Positions 47,863-58,060 of a DNA stretch of 64,000 bases are shown here, piece after piece. The translations under genes and the position numbers were made by a program. Numbering within the stretch: position 1 is the stretch's first letter; every line of letters starts with the position of its first letter. Below the pieces are notes generated by a model, which was not told the DNA's origin, did not search any database, and saw nothing but the letters and a program-made list of their open reading frames with translations. Source of the DNA: Phyto melanocephala (lineage: Eukaryota; Arthropoda; Insecta; Diptera; Rhinophoridae); NCBI GenBank assembly GCA_941918925.1, contig OW799233.1:60266841-60330840 (forward strand), written 5' to 3'.

Positions 47863-48126
47863 ACACCGAATTCTGTGAGTAAAAAAACCGGTGTACTCGA
47901 CATTGGAAAAAACCGCCAGCTGAAACAGTAAAAAACCGGGTTTTCCACCAGTTTTAAAACCAAGTCAATCACCCTACATGGGTATAAAAAAAATTATATT
48001 TTATGTATTCGACCGGTTAATCGGTTTTTTATAAATTTTCAATAGAGAAACCGGTTTTTTTTAATTCTAAATTTCAAACTATTTGTAAACCGGTTTCTTA
48101 AAAATGTCGAATAATCGATCACCCTA

Positions 48127-48134
48127 GTACATAC
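48127..48134. repeat. Target-site duplication (right), level 3 hAT
   Basis: GTACATAC, identical to 43514-43521. Confidence 0.93.
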
Positions 48135-48552
48135 ATATTAAAAACAAACATGAAAACATCTCATTGTAAAATTATATATTATATAAATGTATGTAAAAAA
48201 AAAGTTAACAAAATAAAAAAAACACCAAAAATATAAATTATATATAAAATAAAAAATAACAAAAAAAAATAATAAAAATATATAAAATAACAAATAAAAA
48301 AAAAACAAAAAAAAAATAATAAAAATATAAATAATATATAAAATAAAAAAATAATAATATAAAAAATTAAAAAAAAAAAAATTAAAACTTAAAAAAAGAA
48401 GAAAAATAAAGTAAAATTAAACAAAAATATATATAGTAAATATAAAATAAATAACGAAATAACAAAAAAAATTAAAAACAAAAATAAAAACATAATAAAA
48501 ATTTAAAAAAAATTTTTGAGAATCCGATACGATCGATAGTTTTGCAGCTCTA

Positions 48553-48560
48553 TCTGACAG
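48553..48560. repeat. Target-site duplication (right) of the outer hAT nest
   Basis: TCTGACAG, identical to 42634-42641. Confidence 0.93.
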
Positions 48561-48660
48561 AAAAGAAAAAATCACAAAAGTCCGTAAGTGTTAAATTTTA
48601 TTAACTACATAATCTTTAATTCAAAGAAATTGATTTATCTCAGCAAAATCTCTACTTACC

Positions 48661-49060
48661 TACCCAGCAAAAATTACTGCATACCCGGAAGCAGGTTTGT
48701 AAGGGGGAGATAAATGTACTCTCCTTTCCCAACCTGCTTCAGGAAGGCATGATTTTTATATGAGATGTCCCACTTAGTAGGGCTCTTTGATGCTCTAATT
48801 ATTTGCTATTTTCACACATGGGTAATGCAGTAATATCATGTCTCTTTTATGTGTTTTTAAGAACTACAGTAAAGAGAGGTAATCATTCGCTTACATTCCT
48901 GCATCCTCGTAAGCGAGAGAAGTTGCAGTAAGTTATTTTGTAAGAAATGAAATTTCTGACTTCCATTTATAGCACCCTCGAATGCGCTCTAATATTGCGC
49001 TATAAGAAGGCATGATTTTTTTTTACTGCTTACCGGTACAAAATAAATTTTTGCTGGGTA
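48661..49060. mobile_element. MITE, CCCAGCAAAAATT ends
   Basis: CCCAGCAAAAATT at 48663 and AATTTTTGCTGGG ending at 49058, with TA on each side, about 400 bp in all. The interior has GGAAGCAGG/CCTGCTTC and other small inverted pairs. A further TTTTGCTGGGGTA at 49460-49472 may be the end of a relative covering 49061-49472. Confidence 0.6.
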
Positions 49061-49544
49061 GTAAGTTAGCAAGTAATATTGGAGGTACACATAAACTAGT
49101 TACTTTTCGACTACTTATTTTTGTTTGAGTTGTCCCAGAAATCATGATCCTCGCTTACAAATGAACTTACAAAAACCAATAAAATAAGTAGTTACCAATG
49201 AAGCTGAATTATATCTGGATATTTTTATACTGTTGCGATGCATAAAAATATGAAAATTATAATATTGTGCATATTGTAATATTTATTTATAAAGTTAATT
49301 TAAAGTTCACTGTTTAAAAATATATATAAAAAGTATTTACGAAGGTCATAACCAATAGGCCATTACTCTGTACTTTAAAATATTGATGTTGGTAACGACC
49401 CCTCATTACTATGTAATATATGAAGTAATGACAACCTATTACACAATTTCAAAAAGATTTTGCTGGGGTATTTTGCTTGAAATGATTTCTGTAATTTGAA
49501 ACACATTTTAAAGGATAGGGAGAAAAAAAATTTCATTTTAAAAA
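49061..49544. other. Probable further MITE sequence, no gene
   Basis: Repeats such as GTAATGACAACCTATTAC near 49425 and the terminal-like TTTTGCTGGGG at 49462; no coding frame. Confidence 0.4.
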
Positions 49545-50046
49545 TTCTTTCTTATACTCTAGACAGACATACAAATATAGGCATAAACTAGTTTGTTCGA
49601 TGGTTTAATTGATATTTAAGTTGACATACACTCAATGCCATTAATTAAAATTAAGATCTGGAAGGAAAGATTATTGGTTTTTCTTTATTGTAACTACACT
49701 TTTTACCTAAAAGTGATCGATCAGCTAAGTTTATGCTTCAATTATGTTTAACTTTTAACGTTAGGTTTATATCATATAAAAAAATAATATTTAAGCTCAA
49801 TTATTTTTCTTATTTTAAATTTTTTTTAAGAACATTTAATAGTTTTTATTTTCTGATTTTTTGAAGCTTTTCGCGTATTAAATATACTATCGTGAAAATA
49901 AACTTAAAATAATAAAAAACCGGCTTTTTCGGATAATAAACCGGTGTATTCGATATTCGAAAAATCAACATTTAGAAAAAACCGCCAGCTGAAAGAGGAA
50001 AAAACCGGGTTTTCCACCGGTTGTAAAATCGAGTCGATCACCCTAA
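49545..50046 (-). mobile_element. hAT-B element, truncated third copy
   Basis: Ends at the right with the A end (TTGTAAAATCGAGTCGATCA then CCCTA). Its left part matches hAT-B from TTATACTCTAGACAGAC (compare 45788) but the B end of about 140 bp is missing. ACCGG phrases lie near 49920-50020. Confidence 0.75.
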
Positions 50047-50590
50047 TCAAAATGTACGAAATTTTGAAAATATTGAAATATTTAAGTTGATTTTACCTAC
50101 TTCAACGACCACTTCTCATACATAATTTACACCTTATGAAATTAAAAAGCTCATAAAACCGACGAGATTAGACGTATGATGATGAAATTTTGCATATATA
50201 GCTTTTTGTAAAATTAATTATGCCAAATGAGGTATAATTCCAAAAAATTAAGGTGGCACTCCCACCTCTTATATAACGTTTTGTCTTTAATTGATATTAT
50301 TTTCATATGGATAAAAATTTAAAAAAAAAAGAAGTCTGTAATGGATTATCTGAGTTGAATTCAAACATTAATTTTATAATTTTGTAAGCATTAGGTGACA
50401 TGCCCACACAAAGCTAATATTATTTTTTTTACTACCTCAGGGTACCAAATCATACTCTTCTGTCTTTGTAAAAATACAATATTGTGGAAAAAAAGAGTGA
50501 GTAGTATCATTTTTAATGCATAATTACTTTACTTAAGGTTTCATTGTAGGACTACATTTAAGAAAATAAATTTACACAAAACCTAAGTAC
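50047..50590 (-). repeat. Interspersed repeat (family 3), copy B
   Basis: Matches 21370-21630: GTTGAATTCAAACATTAAT, GTGACATGCCCACACAAAGC, and AAAAATACAATATTG. No gene. Confidence 0.6.
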
Positions 50591-51087
50591 TGTTCGATAG
50601 TTGTACTAGTTTATAGAAAAGATGGTACAGACAGATTATGTTGCGATTATCGGCGTTTCAATGAGAAAATTGTGCGCGATATTTTTGCCATGGTTCGTTC
50701 AGAGATTACAGGAGGGTAAAGTGTATACTACAATAGATTTAAGGAATGGTTTCTTCCATGTACCTATAGGGAAAGAATTACAAAATTATACGGCATTCTT
50801 TAGACATAATGGCCAAAATGAGTTTTGGTTTGTGCCATTCGGTATTTCATATTCTCCTGTCGTATTTTGCCTTCAAGAGTTAGGAAGAGAAGGTGCTGTA
50901 ATAATTTATATGCACGATATTTTTATTCCGTCAAAATACGAAGAGGAAGGCCTTATAAAGTCTTAAAAGTTGGGTCGTCACACGGTCTTGAGATAAAATG
51001 AAGAAAGTGCCAATTTAAAAATATGTGCGATAAGAAACTACAACATTTCAAAAGTTCACTTACGAGCAAATCAGTTCTGAAACTTTA
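50591..51087 (+). pseudogene. Ty3/gypsy remnant B, reverse transcriptase part
   Basis: The plus strand reads VLVYRKDGTDRLCCDYRRFN in one frame, then in the open frame 50622-50966 LQEGKVYTTIDLRNGFFHVP and WFVPFGISYSPVVFCLQELG. The YxDD box is replaced by YMHDIFIPS, so an active-site Asp is lost. The next part of the polyprotein follows at 51940 after a pogo-like insertion. Confidence 0.85.
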
Positions 51088-51089
51088 TA

Positions 51090-51937
51090 CAGTCGAACTT
51101 CCATAACTCGAATCACCATTCGAGTTACAGAATTTTTTGTTTAAATAGAAAAAAAGGTTTTTTATTATGTATTTTTATTTAAAATAGCCTCAAATAGAAA
51201 ACTACATACTTAAGAATATAAAATAACAAGCATATATACTAATATATGTATGTAATTAAATGTTCGGAAAGAACTTTCTACATCATTTCTTGTTCGCTTT
51301 TGAGCAGTTTATCATCCATGTTTTGGCTTCTAGTTGCTGAAAACTAATCGAGGACTGCTTTGTCGATTTTTTTGAATTTTGGGGTCTTAACTCTTTTAAT
51401 ACATAAACAAAATCCAAATTGAAATTAGTTGATAATTATTTCCTTATTTTTGAAAATTGTTGATACCGTGCTTGCCGGGAAACCATATTTATCAGCCGCT
51501 TTCTTTTTCTTTAATCCATCTTCGACGTTTACATTTTTTTCAATTGATAAGCATTTTAAAACATGTTTAGTTGCCATAATAATTACAAAAATTGACTTCA
51601 ACATTTATCGTCTAGCCCGAATTATGCATAGAACTGATACTTACGCAAACAAAAATAAACAAATTTGTAATTCCCCGAAAAAAAAAAAATAGCACGTAAA
51701 ATAGACAAACCAGCTCAAGAAACAATCGAGAGTAAAACAAACAACCAATAACTATAACAAAAACCCATTTAAGCAAGCAAAATTCTTCGAGTTATAGAGT
51801 TCATGTGTATGTTTTTTGGTCGAGTTATGGAGAACTTCGACTTATGGAAGTTCAAGTTACGGATGGAAAATTATATATGATTTGTTCTTTTAACGCTACT
51901 GCCAACCAAATTAATTCGAGTTAGAGAAGTTCGACTG
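51090..51937 (-). mobile_element. Small pogo/Tigger-type element, TA duplication
   Basis: CAGTCGAACTTCCATAACTCG at the left and the reverse (CGAGTTAGAGAAGTTCGACTG) at the right, bordered by TA on both sides (51088-51089, 51938-51939). It is 848 bp. It splits the gypsy remnant. It codes only for a DNA-binding domain. Confidence 0.88.
51425..51577 (-). CDS. 50-residue pogo-type HTH domain ORF
   Basis: Minus strand ATG at 51577 to TAA at 51425. It reads MATKHVLKCLSIEKNVNVED, then GLKKKKAADKYGFPASTVST and IFKNKEIIIN. This is the N-terminal helix-turn-helix (CENP-B/pogo type) that binds the element's ends; the catalytic core is absent. It could be only a leftover, but the frame has no stop. Whether it is expressed cannot be seen. 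Confidence 0.7.
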   Translation of the reverse strand: MATKHVLKCLSIEKNVNVEDGLKKKKAADKYGFPASTVSTIFKNKEIIIN

Positions 51938-51939
51938 TA

Positions 51940-52540
51940 ATACTAAAGCTGAAACAGAAAATCACACAGATGTAAGTATGCGTAGTTACTGAGTAGTACT
52001 TTTTCAAAGGGATTCAGAGGATATGCAGCTACACTCAGTCTAATATATGAGGCAAAAGACGTCATCAGCAGAGTAAAAACACCATTCGTATAAGTTGGAG
52101 GTTTTGGCCACCGTCCAGCGATGAAAAAATTGAGAATTTGCATCATGGGACATAAATTTGGAATCGTAACTGATTGCAACGCGTTCACGATGACCATACG
52201 CAAAGAAGATGTTTCCGTTCGAGTTTCGCGTTGGGAAATTTTCCTTTAAGATTTTGATTATATTATAGAACACCGATCAGCCGTTTCTCGTATTTGATGA
52301 TACAAGATATCAAATACGATATAGTTCAAAAAGATGCAGCTAAAGAACTTACCGCAATACCAGAGAATATGGAGAAGGAAATAATTGAAATGGCAGTTTT
52401 TTAAGGACGTTTCGCAATAAAAAAGACGAAATATTGGGTCGAGAAGCAATTTTTTTATTCCAAAATTAGAGGCTAAGGTAGATGCGGTTGTGAAAAGTTT
52501 TGTGTAGTGTATTATACCTGGCTCCAAGAGTTACTTATTT
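51940..52540 (+). pseudogene. Ty3/gypsy remnant B, RNase H and integrase start
   Basis: The plus strand reads KFGIVTDCNAFTMTIRKEDV and VRVSRWEIF then FDYIIEHRSAVS (RNase H end of Ty3/gypsy), then IPENMEKEIIEMA and a scrambled zinc-finger part of integrase (RFAIKKTKYW in one frame, GREAIF in another, CEKFCVVYY at the end). Stops in all frames. Once the pogo-like element is removed it follows on from 50591-51087. Confidence 0.75.
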
Positions 52541-52647
52541 ATTTACTAAAATATCCTTAATTACGATTCCTCTATCCCTTTTCACTTATTTATAGTTCTT
52601 TATAAGTTATTCCTTATTACTTTGTTTAATTATACCCTTCACACAGT

Positions 52648-54172
52648 GAACAAGTAAGAGCGCTATATTCGGCCGTGCCGAATCTTATATACCCTTCACA
52701 ACGTGTAGTCATGCAATAAAATTAGTTTGTATCACCATTCATCCCATATGAAATACGTACATACATATACATATAAAAAACATACATATATAAAAACATC
52801 CCATTGTAAACTTATAAATTTACGTTTGTATGTTAAAAAAAAAAACAAAAAAAAAAATTTAAACAAAAAATTTTAAAAAAAATTTTTCAAAAAAAATAGT
52901 TAATATAAATAATAAATATAAAACAAAAATAAATAAAAAAAAATTAAAAAAAAAATATAAAAAAAATATAAATAATATATTAAATAAAAAATAAAAACAA
53001 GTAACAGTGCTATATTCGGCCGTGCCGAATCTTATATACCCTTCACAATGTGTAGTCATGCAATAACAATTGTTTGTATCACCATTCATCTCATATAAAA
53101 TACGTGCATACGTACACGTTAGAATAAATGTGGCATCGAATCCCAGCTGAGCCAAAAAAACTTTATTTTATTTTTTTTAATATATTATTTATATTTTCTT
53201 ATTTTTTTTATATTTTTCTTAAATTTTTTTTTGAAAAATTTTAAAAAAAATTTTTTAAATTTTTTTTAAATTTTTTTTTTTTAGTTTTTCTTTATTATTT
53301 TTTTCTTATTTTTAATATTTTTTTTTTTTGTATTTTTTTTTGATTGGTATGTTTTTAACATGTTTGTATGTATGTTGTTGTTGTTGTAATTGTGAAAAAA
53401 AAACGAGGTGGTCGTGGTTTTTTGCTCATATCTCAGAAAGTTATGAGGCGATTGTGCTGAATTTCAATAGCGATTCATTCCAGGATATTTTCAAGAGATT
53501 GATACCATACACAGATCTGAGGAACATATAGTTGCTTCTAAAAGTTGATTTCAACCAACACACGGACAGACGGTCAGGGCTTAATCGACTCCTCTAGACA
53601 TAAGCTTTCAGAAAATATATACTTTATGGGGTCGGAAATGAAAATTGTAGAAATTACAAACGGAATGACAAAGCTATATATACCCTTGTGCACCACAGGT
53701 GAAGGGTATAATAAAAAATTTAAAAATATATAAAAAATTTTTTTTTTTGCTCAGCTGGGATTCGATGCCACGGTTACTCTAACCAGTATACACGTTTGTA
53801 TGTATGTATGTTGTTGTTGTAATGTTGTTTTTGTGAAAAAAAAAATCGAGGTGTTCGTGGGTTTTTGCTCATATCTCAGTTGTTTATCTACCGATGTTTC
53901 TGATTTTCAATACCGCTCTACTCCCGAATATTTCTGATATTTTAGTACCTCACCCGGGTCCAAGCGATATCTGGGGGCTTCAGAAAGTTGATTTCAACAT
54001 ACACACGGAGAGACAGTCAGACGGACAGACTGACAAAGCTTAATCGACTCCCCTATTCATAGGCTTTCAGATAATATATACTCTATGGGATCGGAAATGA
54101 AAATTGTAGAAATTTCACACGGAATGACAAACCTATATATACCCTGTTTCACTGTGTGAAGGGTATAAAAAG
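52648..54172 (+). mobile_element. DINE-1/HINE-like repeat, split by a second copy
   Basis: Start at 52648 (CAAGTAAGAGCGCTATATTC), A-rich tract to 52995, then a gap, resuming at 53712 with A-rich sequence, GCTCAGCTGGGATTCG and the end GTGAAGGGTATAAAAA at about 54172. Confidence 0.75.
52996..53711 (+). mobile_element. DINE-1/HINE-like repeat (variant b) inside the previous one
   Basis: Starts CAAGTAACAGTGCTATATTC and ends GGTGAAGGGTATA. It entered the A-rich tract of the copy at 52648-54172; no duplication can be seen there. Confidence 0.75.
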
Positions 54173-54372
54173 GGTATATATAGGTTTTTCATTCCGTGTG
54201 AAATTTCTACAATTTTCATTTCCGACCCTATAAATTATATATTTTCTGAAAGCTTGTGAATAGGGGAGTCGATTAAGCCCTGTCAGTCTGTCTGTGTGTA
54301 TGTTGAAATCAACTTTTTGAAGCCCCCCGAAATCGCTTGGACCCGGGTGAGGTATTAAAATATCAGAAATAT
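54173..54372 (-). repeat. DINE-like fragment, reverse orientation
   Basis: GGGTATATATAGGTTTTTCA to TATCAGAAATATTCG, the reverse of the last 200 bases of family 1. It stops where the gypsy fragment begins. Confidence 0.65.
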
Positions 54373-54650
54373 TCGTGTGGTCATGCCCATGTTAGCCAAA
54401 ATGTGCGCCGATTATCCAAACAACTGGTACCGGTATGTGGATTAAGTTCAACAGATCCTGAACAACACCGCATCAAGAAGTACACATAATACCCCATTTA
54501 GAAATTTAACAGGGATCAACAGGCAAAAGAAGATTTCGAGTTTCAAAAAATATTTAGGGAACAAGCAATTGAAGAGTTGCATAATGAACGTGATCAAGTT
54601 CGTGAAGACGCCAGAAAACATATCCTGAAAATTCAAATGGAAAATAAACA
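54373..54650 (+). pseudogene. Ty3/gypsy integrase C-terminal fragment
   Basis: The plus strand reads MLAKMCADYPNNWYRYVD, a stop, VQQILNNTASRSTHNTPFRN, and then in another frame FEFQKIFREQAIEELHNERD and QVREDARKHILKIQMENK. This is the end of a gypsy-type integrase. It may come from the same copy as 50591-52540, separated by the DINE-like repeats. Confidence 0.75.
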
Positions 54651-54651
54651 A

Positions 54652-54963
54652 GTATGAGTGCTATATTCGGCCGTGCCGAATCTGTTAATACCCTTCACCA
54701 TCGTGTACAAAGCTATAATCACACATCGTAGCTCAACCTATATTTCATGCTATACGCCATTTTACCTTATTATTAACGACGCCATCCTCGACCTTCACCT
54801 GTGGTGCACAAGGGTAAATATATATAGCTTTGTCATTCCGTTTTTAATTTTTACAATTTTCATTTCCGACCCTATAAAGTATATATTTTCTGAAAGCTTC
54901 TGAATAGAGGAGTCGATTAAGCTCTGACCGTCTGTTGGTTGAAATCAACTTTTACAAGCATGG
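54652..54963 (-). mobile_element. DINE-like repeat cut by the second BEL/Pao element (left part)
   Basis: A start block (CAAGTATGAGTGCTATATTC, 54652-54790) is followed by a reversed end block (TTCACCTGTGGTGCACAAGG onward). The reverse reading continues after the BEL/Pao element at 61039 (GGTATCAATC ... CAATTGAAATTCAG), so both sides belong to one repeat. Confidence 0.7.
54959..54963. repeat. Target-site duplication (left) of the second BEL/Pao element
   Basis: CATGG, identical to 61039-61043. Confidence 0.85.
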
Positions 54964-55414
54964 TAGATACGCTGAAGCGTTTTTCAGCGTTTTTTTCCGA
55001 AATGAACAACAAAAAACTTTAACAAAATAAAGTCAATTTTTCTTATTAAAAATATTTATTTTCTTTAACTTTTATTAGTTGTGGTTATTTATAAGTTAGT
55101 TATTAATTTTGTTTTTTGTCCGCCGCAGAACGAAGTCTTCGTATTGATATCTACTTTGCTAATAATTCTTTTTGCACACTTAAACTCGTCTCCCTACCAA
55201 TTGTTCTTACACACAAAAATTCTTGGACATAAAAAATTCTATAACGGTTGAATCACGCCACTCATCTCCACAGCTGCAGACCAGCAACAACAACGTACTC
55301 TTAAACCAGTTTATTTATTTTCTATGTGTTTCACATTTTGCTATGTTTGTTTTGGTTGTAGTACATTTTTGTTATTTACACCTTGTGGGTGACACAAAAA
55401 TACAATTCTTAACA
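54964..55414 (-). repeat. 3' LTR of the second BEL/Pao element
   Basis: 451 bp. Starts TGTTAAGAATTGTATTTTTG on the minus strand. Beside it the minus strand reads CCGATGGGGGGCAGAA, a polypurine tract (55415-55430). Compared with the right LTR it keeps two stretches (near 55020-55110 and 55195-55225) missing there. Confidence 0.9.
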
Positions 55415-55495
55415 TTCTGCCCCCCATCGGAAGCGTTGCTTACGATGTTGTTATTTGACTCGATAAGAAGCTTACATACCTTGGTTATCGTTCGT

Positions 55496-55714
55496 TTATG
55501 GTTTTAGGTTTATGGTTCGTTTTAGTGGTGGAGTATTTTCATCTTTTATTAATACTAAATCATTTAGTTGCAGGTTTGAAAATGGACGATTCCATTTGGA
55601 ACGATATTGTAGTTGTTTAATATATTCGTTGTGCCAGCGAAGCCAGAATTGTTGTTGGATAGATGGAATACAATGATACCTTTTTAGTGCGCCTAAATTT
55701 GTGTCTTGAGGCAT
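55496..55714 (-). pseudogene. BEL/Pao pol C-terminus (DUF5641-like)
   Basis: 72 codons with FWLRWHNEYIKQLQYRSKW and NDLVLIKDENTPPL, the tail that follows the integrase core in BEL/Pao. It ends early. Separated from the core by a stop near 55790. Confidence 0.8.
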
Positions 55715-55789
55715 TGGTTCTGCAACTGTTGTGAGATTTCGACCAATTAAAAAATGACCTGGTGTTAATGCGGTGAGATCGTTTGGATC

Positions 55790-56182
55790 TTAAGAAAATG
55801 GTGTGAGTGGGCGACTATTAATGACCGCCTCGGTTTGACAACAAATAGTGTGTAACTCATCATGAGTCAAAACATGATTACCAATACAACGACGAATGCA
55901 ATTTTTGGCTTTCTTAACTGCGCTCTCCCATAATCCACCGAAATGTGGCGATCTGGGCGGTATAAATTTCCAATTTATGCCTTCATTGAGACATGAAGTC
56001 TCAACGTCGTTAATATGTTGTTGTGTATGAAAATGTGCTAACATTTGTTGCAGTTCACGATTAGCGCACATAAAATTCGTAGCGTTGTCTGAATATATTA
56101 TGCGGCATTTACCGCGACGCGAAATGAACCTTTTCAACGACGCTATGAATGCTGTGGTTGTCAAAACAAATAGACGAAACAA
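55790..56182 (-). pseudogene. BEL/Pao integrase core
   Basis: 130 codons with YSDNATNF (second Asp) and GGLWESAVKKAK (catalytic Glu), then TEAVINSRPLTP. The first catalytic Asp is upstream in a different frame near 56250 (VSGVDYYGPF-type sequence, out of frame). It would join cDNA to the genome. Confidence 0.85.
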
Positions 56183-56318
56183 ATAAAATTCGCTAAGTAG
56201 ACTTTTATTGGCGGTCTGCCTCTTATTTGTTGAGTTACCAAAAACGGCCCATAATAGTCGACACCTGATACTTCGAATGCATAAGATTTAACGACTCGAT
56301 CAGCAGGCAAATTATCCA

Positions 56319-56705
56319 TTATTTGTTCTGAAATTTTAGGCCGAAAACGATAACATAATATACAGTCATGAACAACTCTTTTTGCCGCATTTTTTCATTG
56401 ATAATCCAAAAATTTTCGCGTAGTATGATGAGCAACGTTTGTACACCAGCATGAAGATTTATTTGATGATAATGACGAATGATAGTTGTTACGAATGGAT
56501 GTGTAGATGGTAACAATACGGGGTGTTTTGCATTAAATGACAGGGATGAATTTTTAATTCTACCACCTAAACGAATTAGACCAATTTGCATGAAGGGTGT
56601 AAGTTGTTTAAATTTTGATGAATTCTCAACGCAATTATGTTTTTGTAATGATTTTATTTCATTAGTAAATGAATTTTGTTGAATTATTCGACATATGAAA
56701 AGCAA
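56319..56705 (-). pseudogene. BEL/Pao integrase zinc-finger region
   Basis: 128 codons. HPVLLPSTHPFVTTIIRHYH, then INLHAGVQTLLIILRENFWI: the H2C2 finger histidines are kept, the cysteines are disturbed (VYYVIVFGLKFQ where C-x2-C is expected). Confidence 0.8.
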
Positions 56706-57456
56706 AGCATCTTCGATTTCTTCTGATGTGACTGGCTGTTTTGATGAATTTTTTTATAATGAAACGACGAATGTAGACTAAAATGCGCAAGAATTTATTG
56801 TAATTGTTTATGTATTTGTGATGATTGAACGATACCACTGACTCTGTACATGCTAATGCTATTTTTTGACGGCGTTGTTCTGGAAGGTTGTCCATAAAAG
56901 CAGTAGGTGCGTTTGGCCATAATTTTTTGTCTTGTTTAATGAATTCTGGTCCATAAAATCACAGTTGGTCGCCGATTAAATCCTTAACCCTTGCTCCACG
57001 GGAAACTATATCCGCTGGATTCTTGGACGAAGTGACGTGATGCCATGCAAAATTCTTGGTTAAACTTTGGATTTTTCTGACTCGATTAGCAACAAATTGC
57101 GACCAACGATATGGTTCACCTTTTATCCACTTTAGTGCAATGGGAGAATCGGACCAACAGTAAATATTTCTAGGCTTCAACAAAAAAATCTTTAAAACAT
57201 AATGCAGCAATTCTGCAAGTAAAAGTGTTGCACATAGCTCCAATCTTGGCAAACTTATTTCTTTTGTTGGTGCTACCCTGGATTTAGCACATAATAAAGG
57301 CGATGAAACTTCGCCATATGCTCGAGTACTGGCTTCTGAAAATGCATGAATTTCTGTTGAATTAATAATAGGTACGTACCTAGGAATATGAATGTGGTTT
57401 AACGTAGACAATTCATTTTGGAACCTAGACCATCCGGTATGAATTTCTTGTGGCAC
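56662..57456 (-). pseudogene. BEL/Pao RNase H region
   Basis: The frame 56959-57456 reads WSRFQNELSTLNHIHIPRYV, EIHAFSEASTRAYGEVSS, PTKEISLPRLELCATLL and YCWSDSPIALKWIKGEPYRW. The usual DAS is EAS here, with FSEAS. It links to 56662-56895 (FMDNLPEQRRQKIA) after a shift. Upstream at 57457-57570 QLARLFDPLG-type sequence is the last trace of the reverse transcriptase side. Confidence 0.82.
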
Positions 57457-57581
57457 GCTTTCATCCCAATTTTATTTTGTATTTTTGTAAGCCTAATGGA
57501 TCAAAAAGTCTTGCCAACTGCGACAGAATTGTTCGTTCTGAAACCTTTAATGGTTTGTCTTGTTGATTGTAATTAAATAAC

Positions 57582-57725
57582 AAGTAAGAGCACTATATTC
57601 GGCTGTGCCGAATCTTTTATACCCACCACCAATTTTGTGTACATTTAAAGCACAATATTTATTATTTTGTTAATCGCTATGCAATAATCTCTTTATAATA
57701 AAATATGTATCACTTTCTTTGTAGA
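57582..57725 (+). repeat. Family-2 DINE-like repeat, start fragment
   Basis: CAAGTAAGAGCACTATATTC, hairpin TTCGGCTGTGCCGAA, TTTTATACCCACCACC, then TTATTTTGTTAATCGCTATG. Ends where a mariner-like end begins. Confidence 0.65.
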
Positions 57726-58010
57726 GGGTGGTTAAATTTTAAGGGCCCATGTTGAAGGTGAACTACACCTAATCTTTAAATTTGTTTTCTGCATTTCATT
57801 TAACATTTCTCAATCTCAAACTTATTCAATTTGATCCGCGGAAAGATACGCAAATGAGCAACGCTTTAAAGTTATTCAGGTTTTTTATAAAAATGGGCGT
57901 TCAAATCAAAATGCATTTTGTGCACTTCGTAATTCTTTTGATCAACATAATCGTTCAAATTCGTCCACAATCGGGAGAATTGTAAAAAATATTTAAATTT
58001 CTGCAAAACA
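57726..58010 (+). pseudogene. mariner-type transposase, N-terminal fragment
   Basis: AGGGTGGTTAAATTTTAAGG looks like a mariner end. After it the plus strand reads MSNALKLFRFF, then (after a shift) KNGRSNQNAFCALRNSFDQH and STIGRIVKN, the helix-turn-helix start of an IS630/mariner transposase. Nothing of the catalytic core remains. Confidence 0.5.
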
Positions 58011-58060
58011 GGTCTGTATAAAGTGTTAGAAAATCTGTGAATGCCTTCTTAGTTCGTTGA

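Larger units (their letters stand above)
45648..47976 (-). mobile_element. hAT-B element, level 4, inserted in its own family member
   Basis: The B end (TAGGGTGATCGATTATTTG) is at 45648 and the A end (reverse, CAATCACCCTA) at 47976, so it is reversed relative to the host copy. Flanks are CATAAGTA (45640-45647) and CATGGGTA (47977-47984), 6 of 8 alike. The host's sequence GTATCTCTGaCAT|GGGTATA is continuous across the pair. Inside are a mariner (46141-46866) and a DINE-like repeat (47113-47862). Confidence 0.82.
43522..48126 (+). mobile_element. hAT-B element, level 3, non-autonomous
   Basis: Ends TAGGGTGATCGATT at 43522 and the exact reverse at 48126, flanked by GTACATAC on both sides. The two subterminal regions differ (TTACAACCGGTGAAAAACC at the A end, TCGACATTTTTAAGAAACC reversed at the B end), both rich in ACCGG. 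The element's own sequence is 43522-44100, 45356-45647 and 47977-48126. The rest is inserted. No coding capacity. Confidence 0.9.
43406..48515 (+). mobile_element. DINE-1/HINE-like repeat, level 2, split by the next hAT
   Basis: The start is 43406-43521 (CAAGTAAGAGTGCTATATTC). It resumes at 48127 with the A-rich microsatellite (CATGAAAACATCTCATTGTA onward), exactly where other copies continue after GTACATACAT. The second half (GGCTCAGCTG onward) is missing. Confidence 0.8.
42642..48552. mobile_element. hAT element, level 1 of the nest, non-autonomous
   Basis: Starts CAGAGCTGCAAAACAATCGAT and ends ATCGATAGTTTTGCAGCTCTA; perfect 8-bp duplications TCTGACAG. The element's own sequence is 42642-43405 plus about 30 bases at the right. 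ATCGATAG repeats lie near both ends and near 42705. No coding frame. All the rest is later insertions. Confidence 0.9.
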
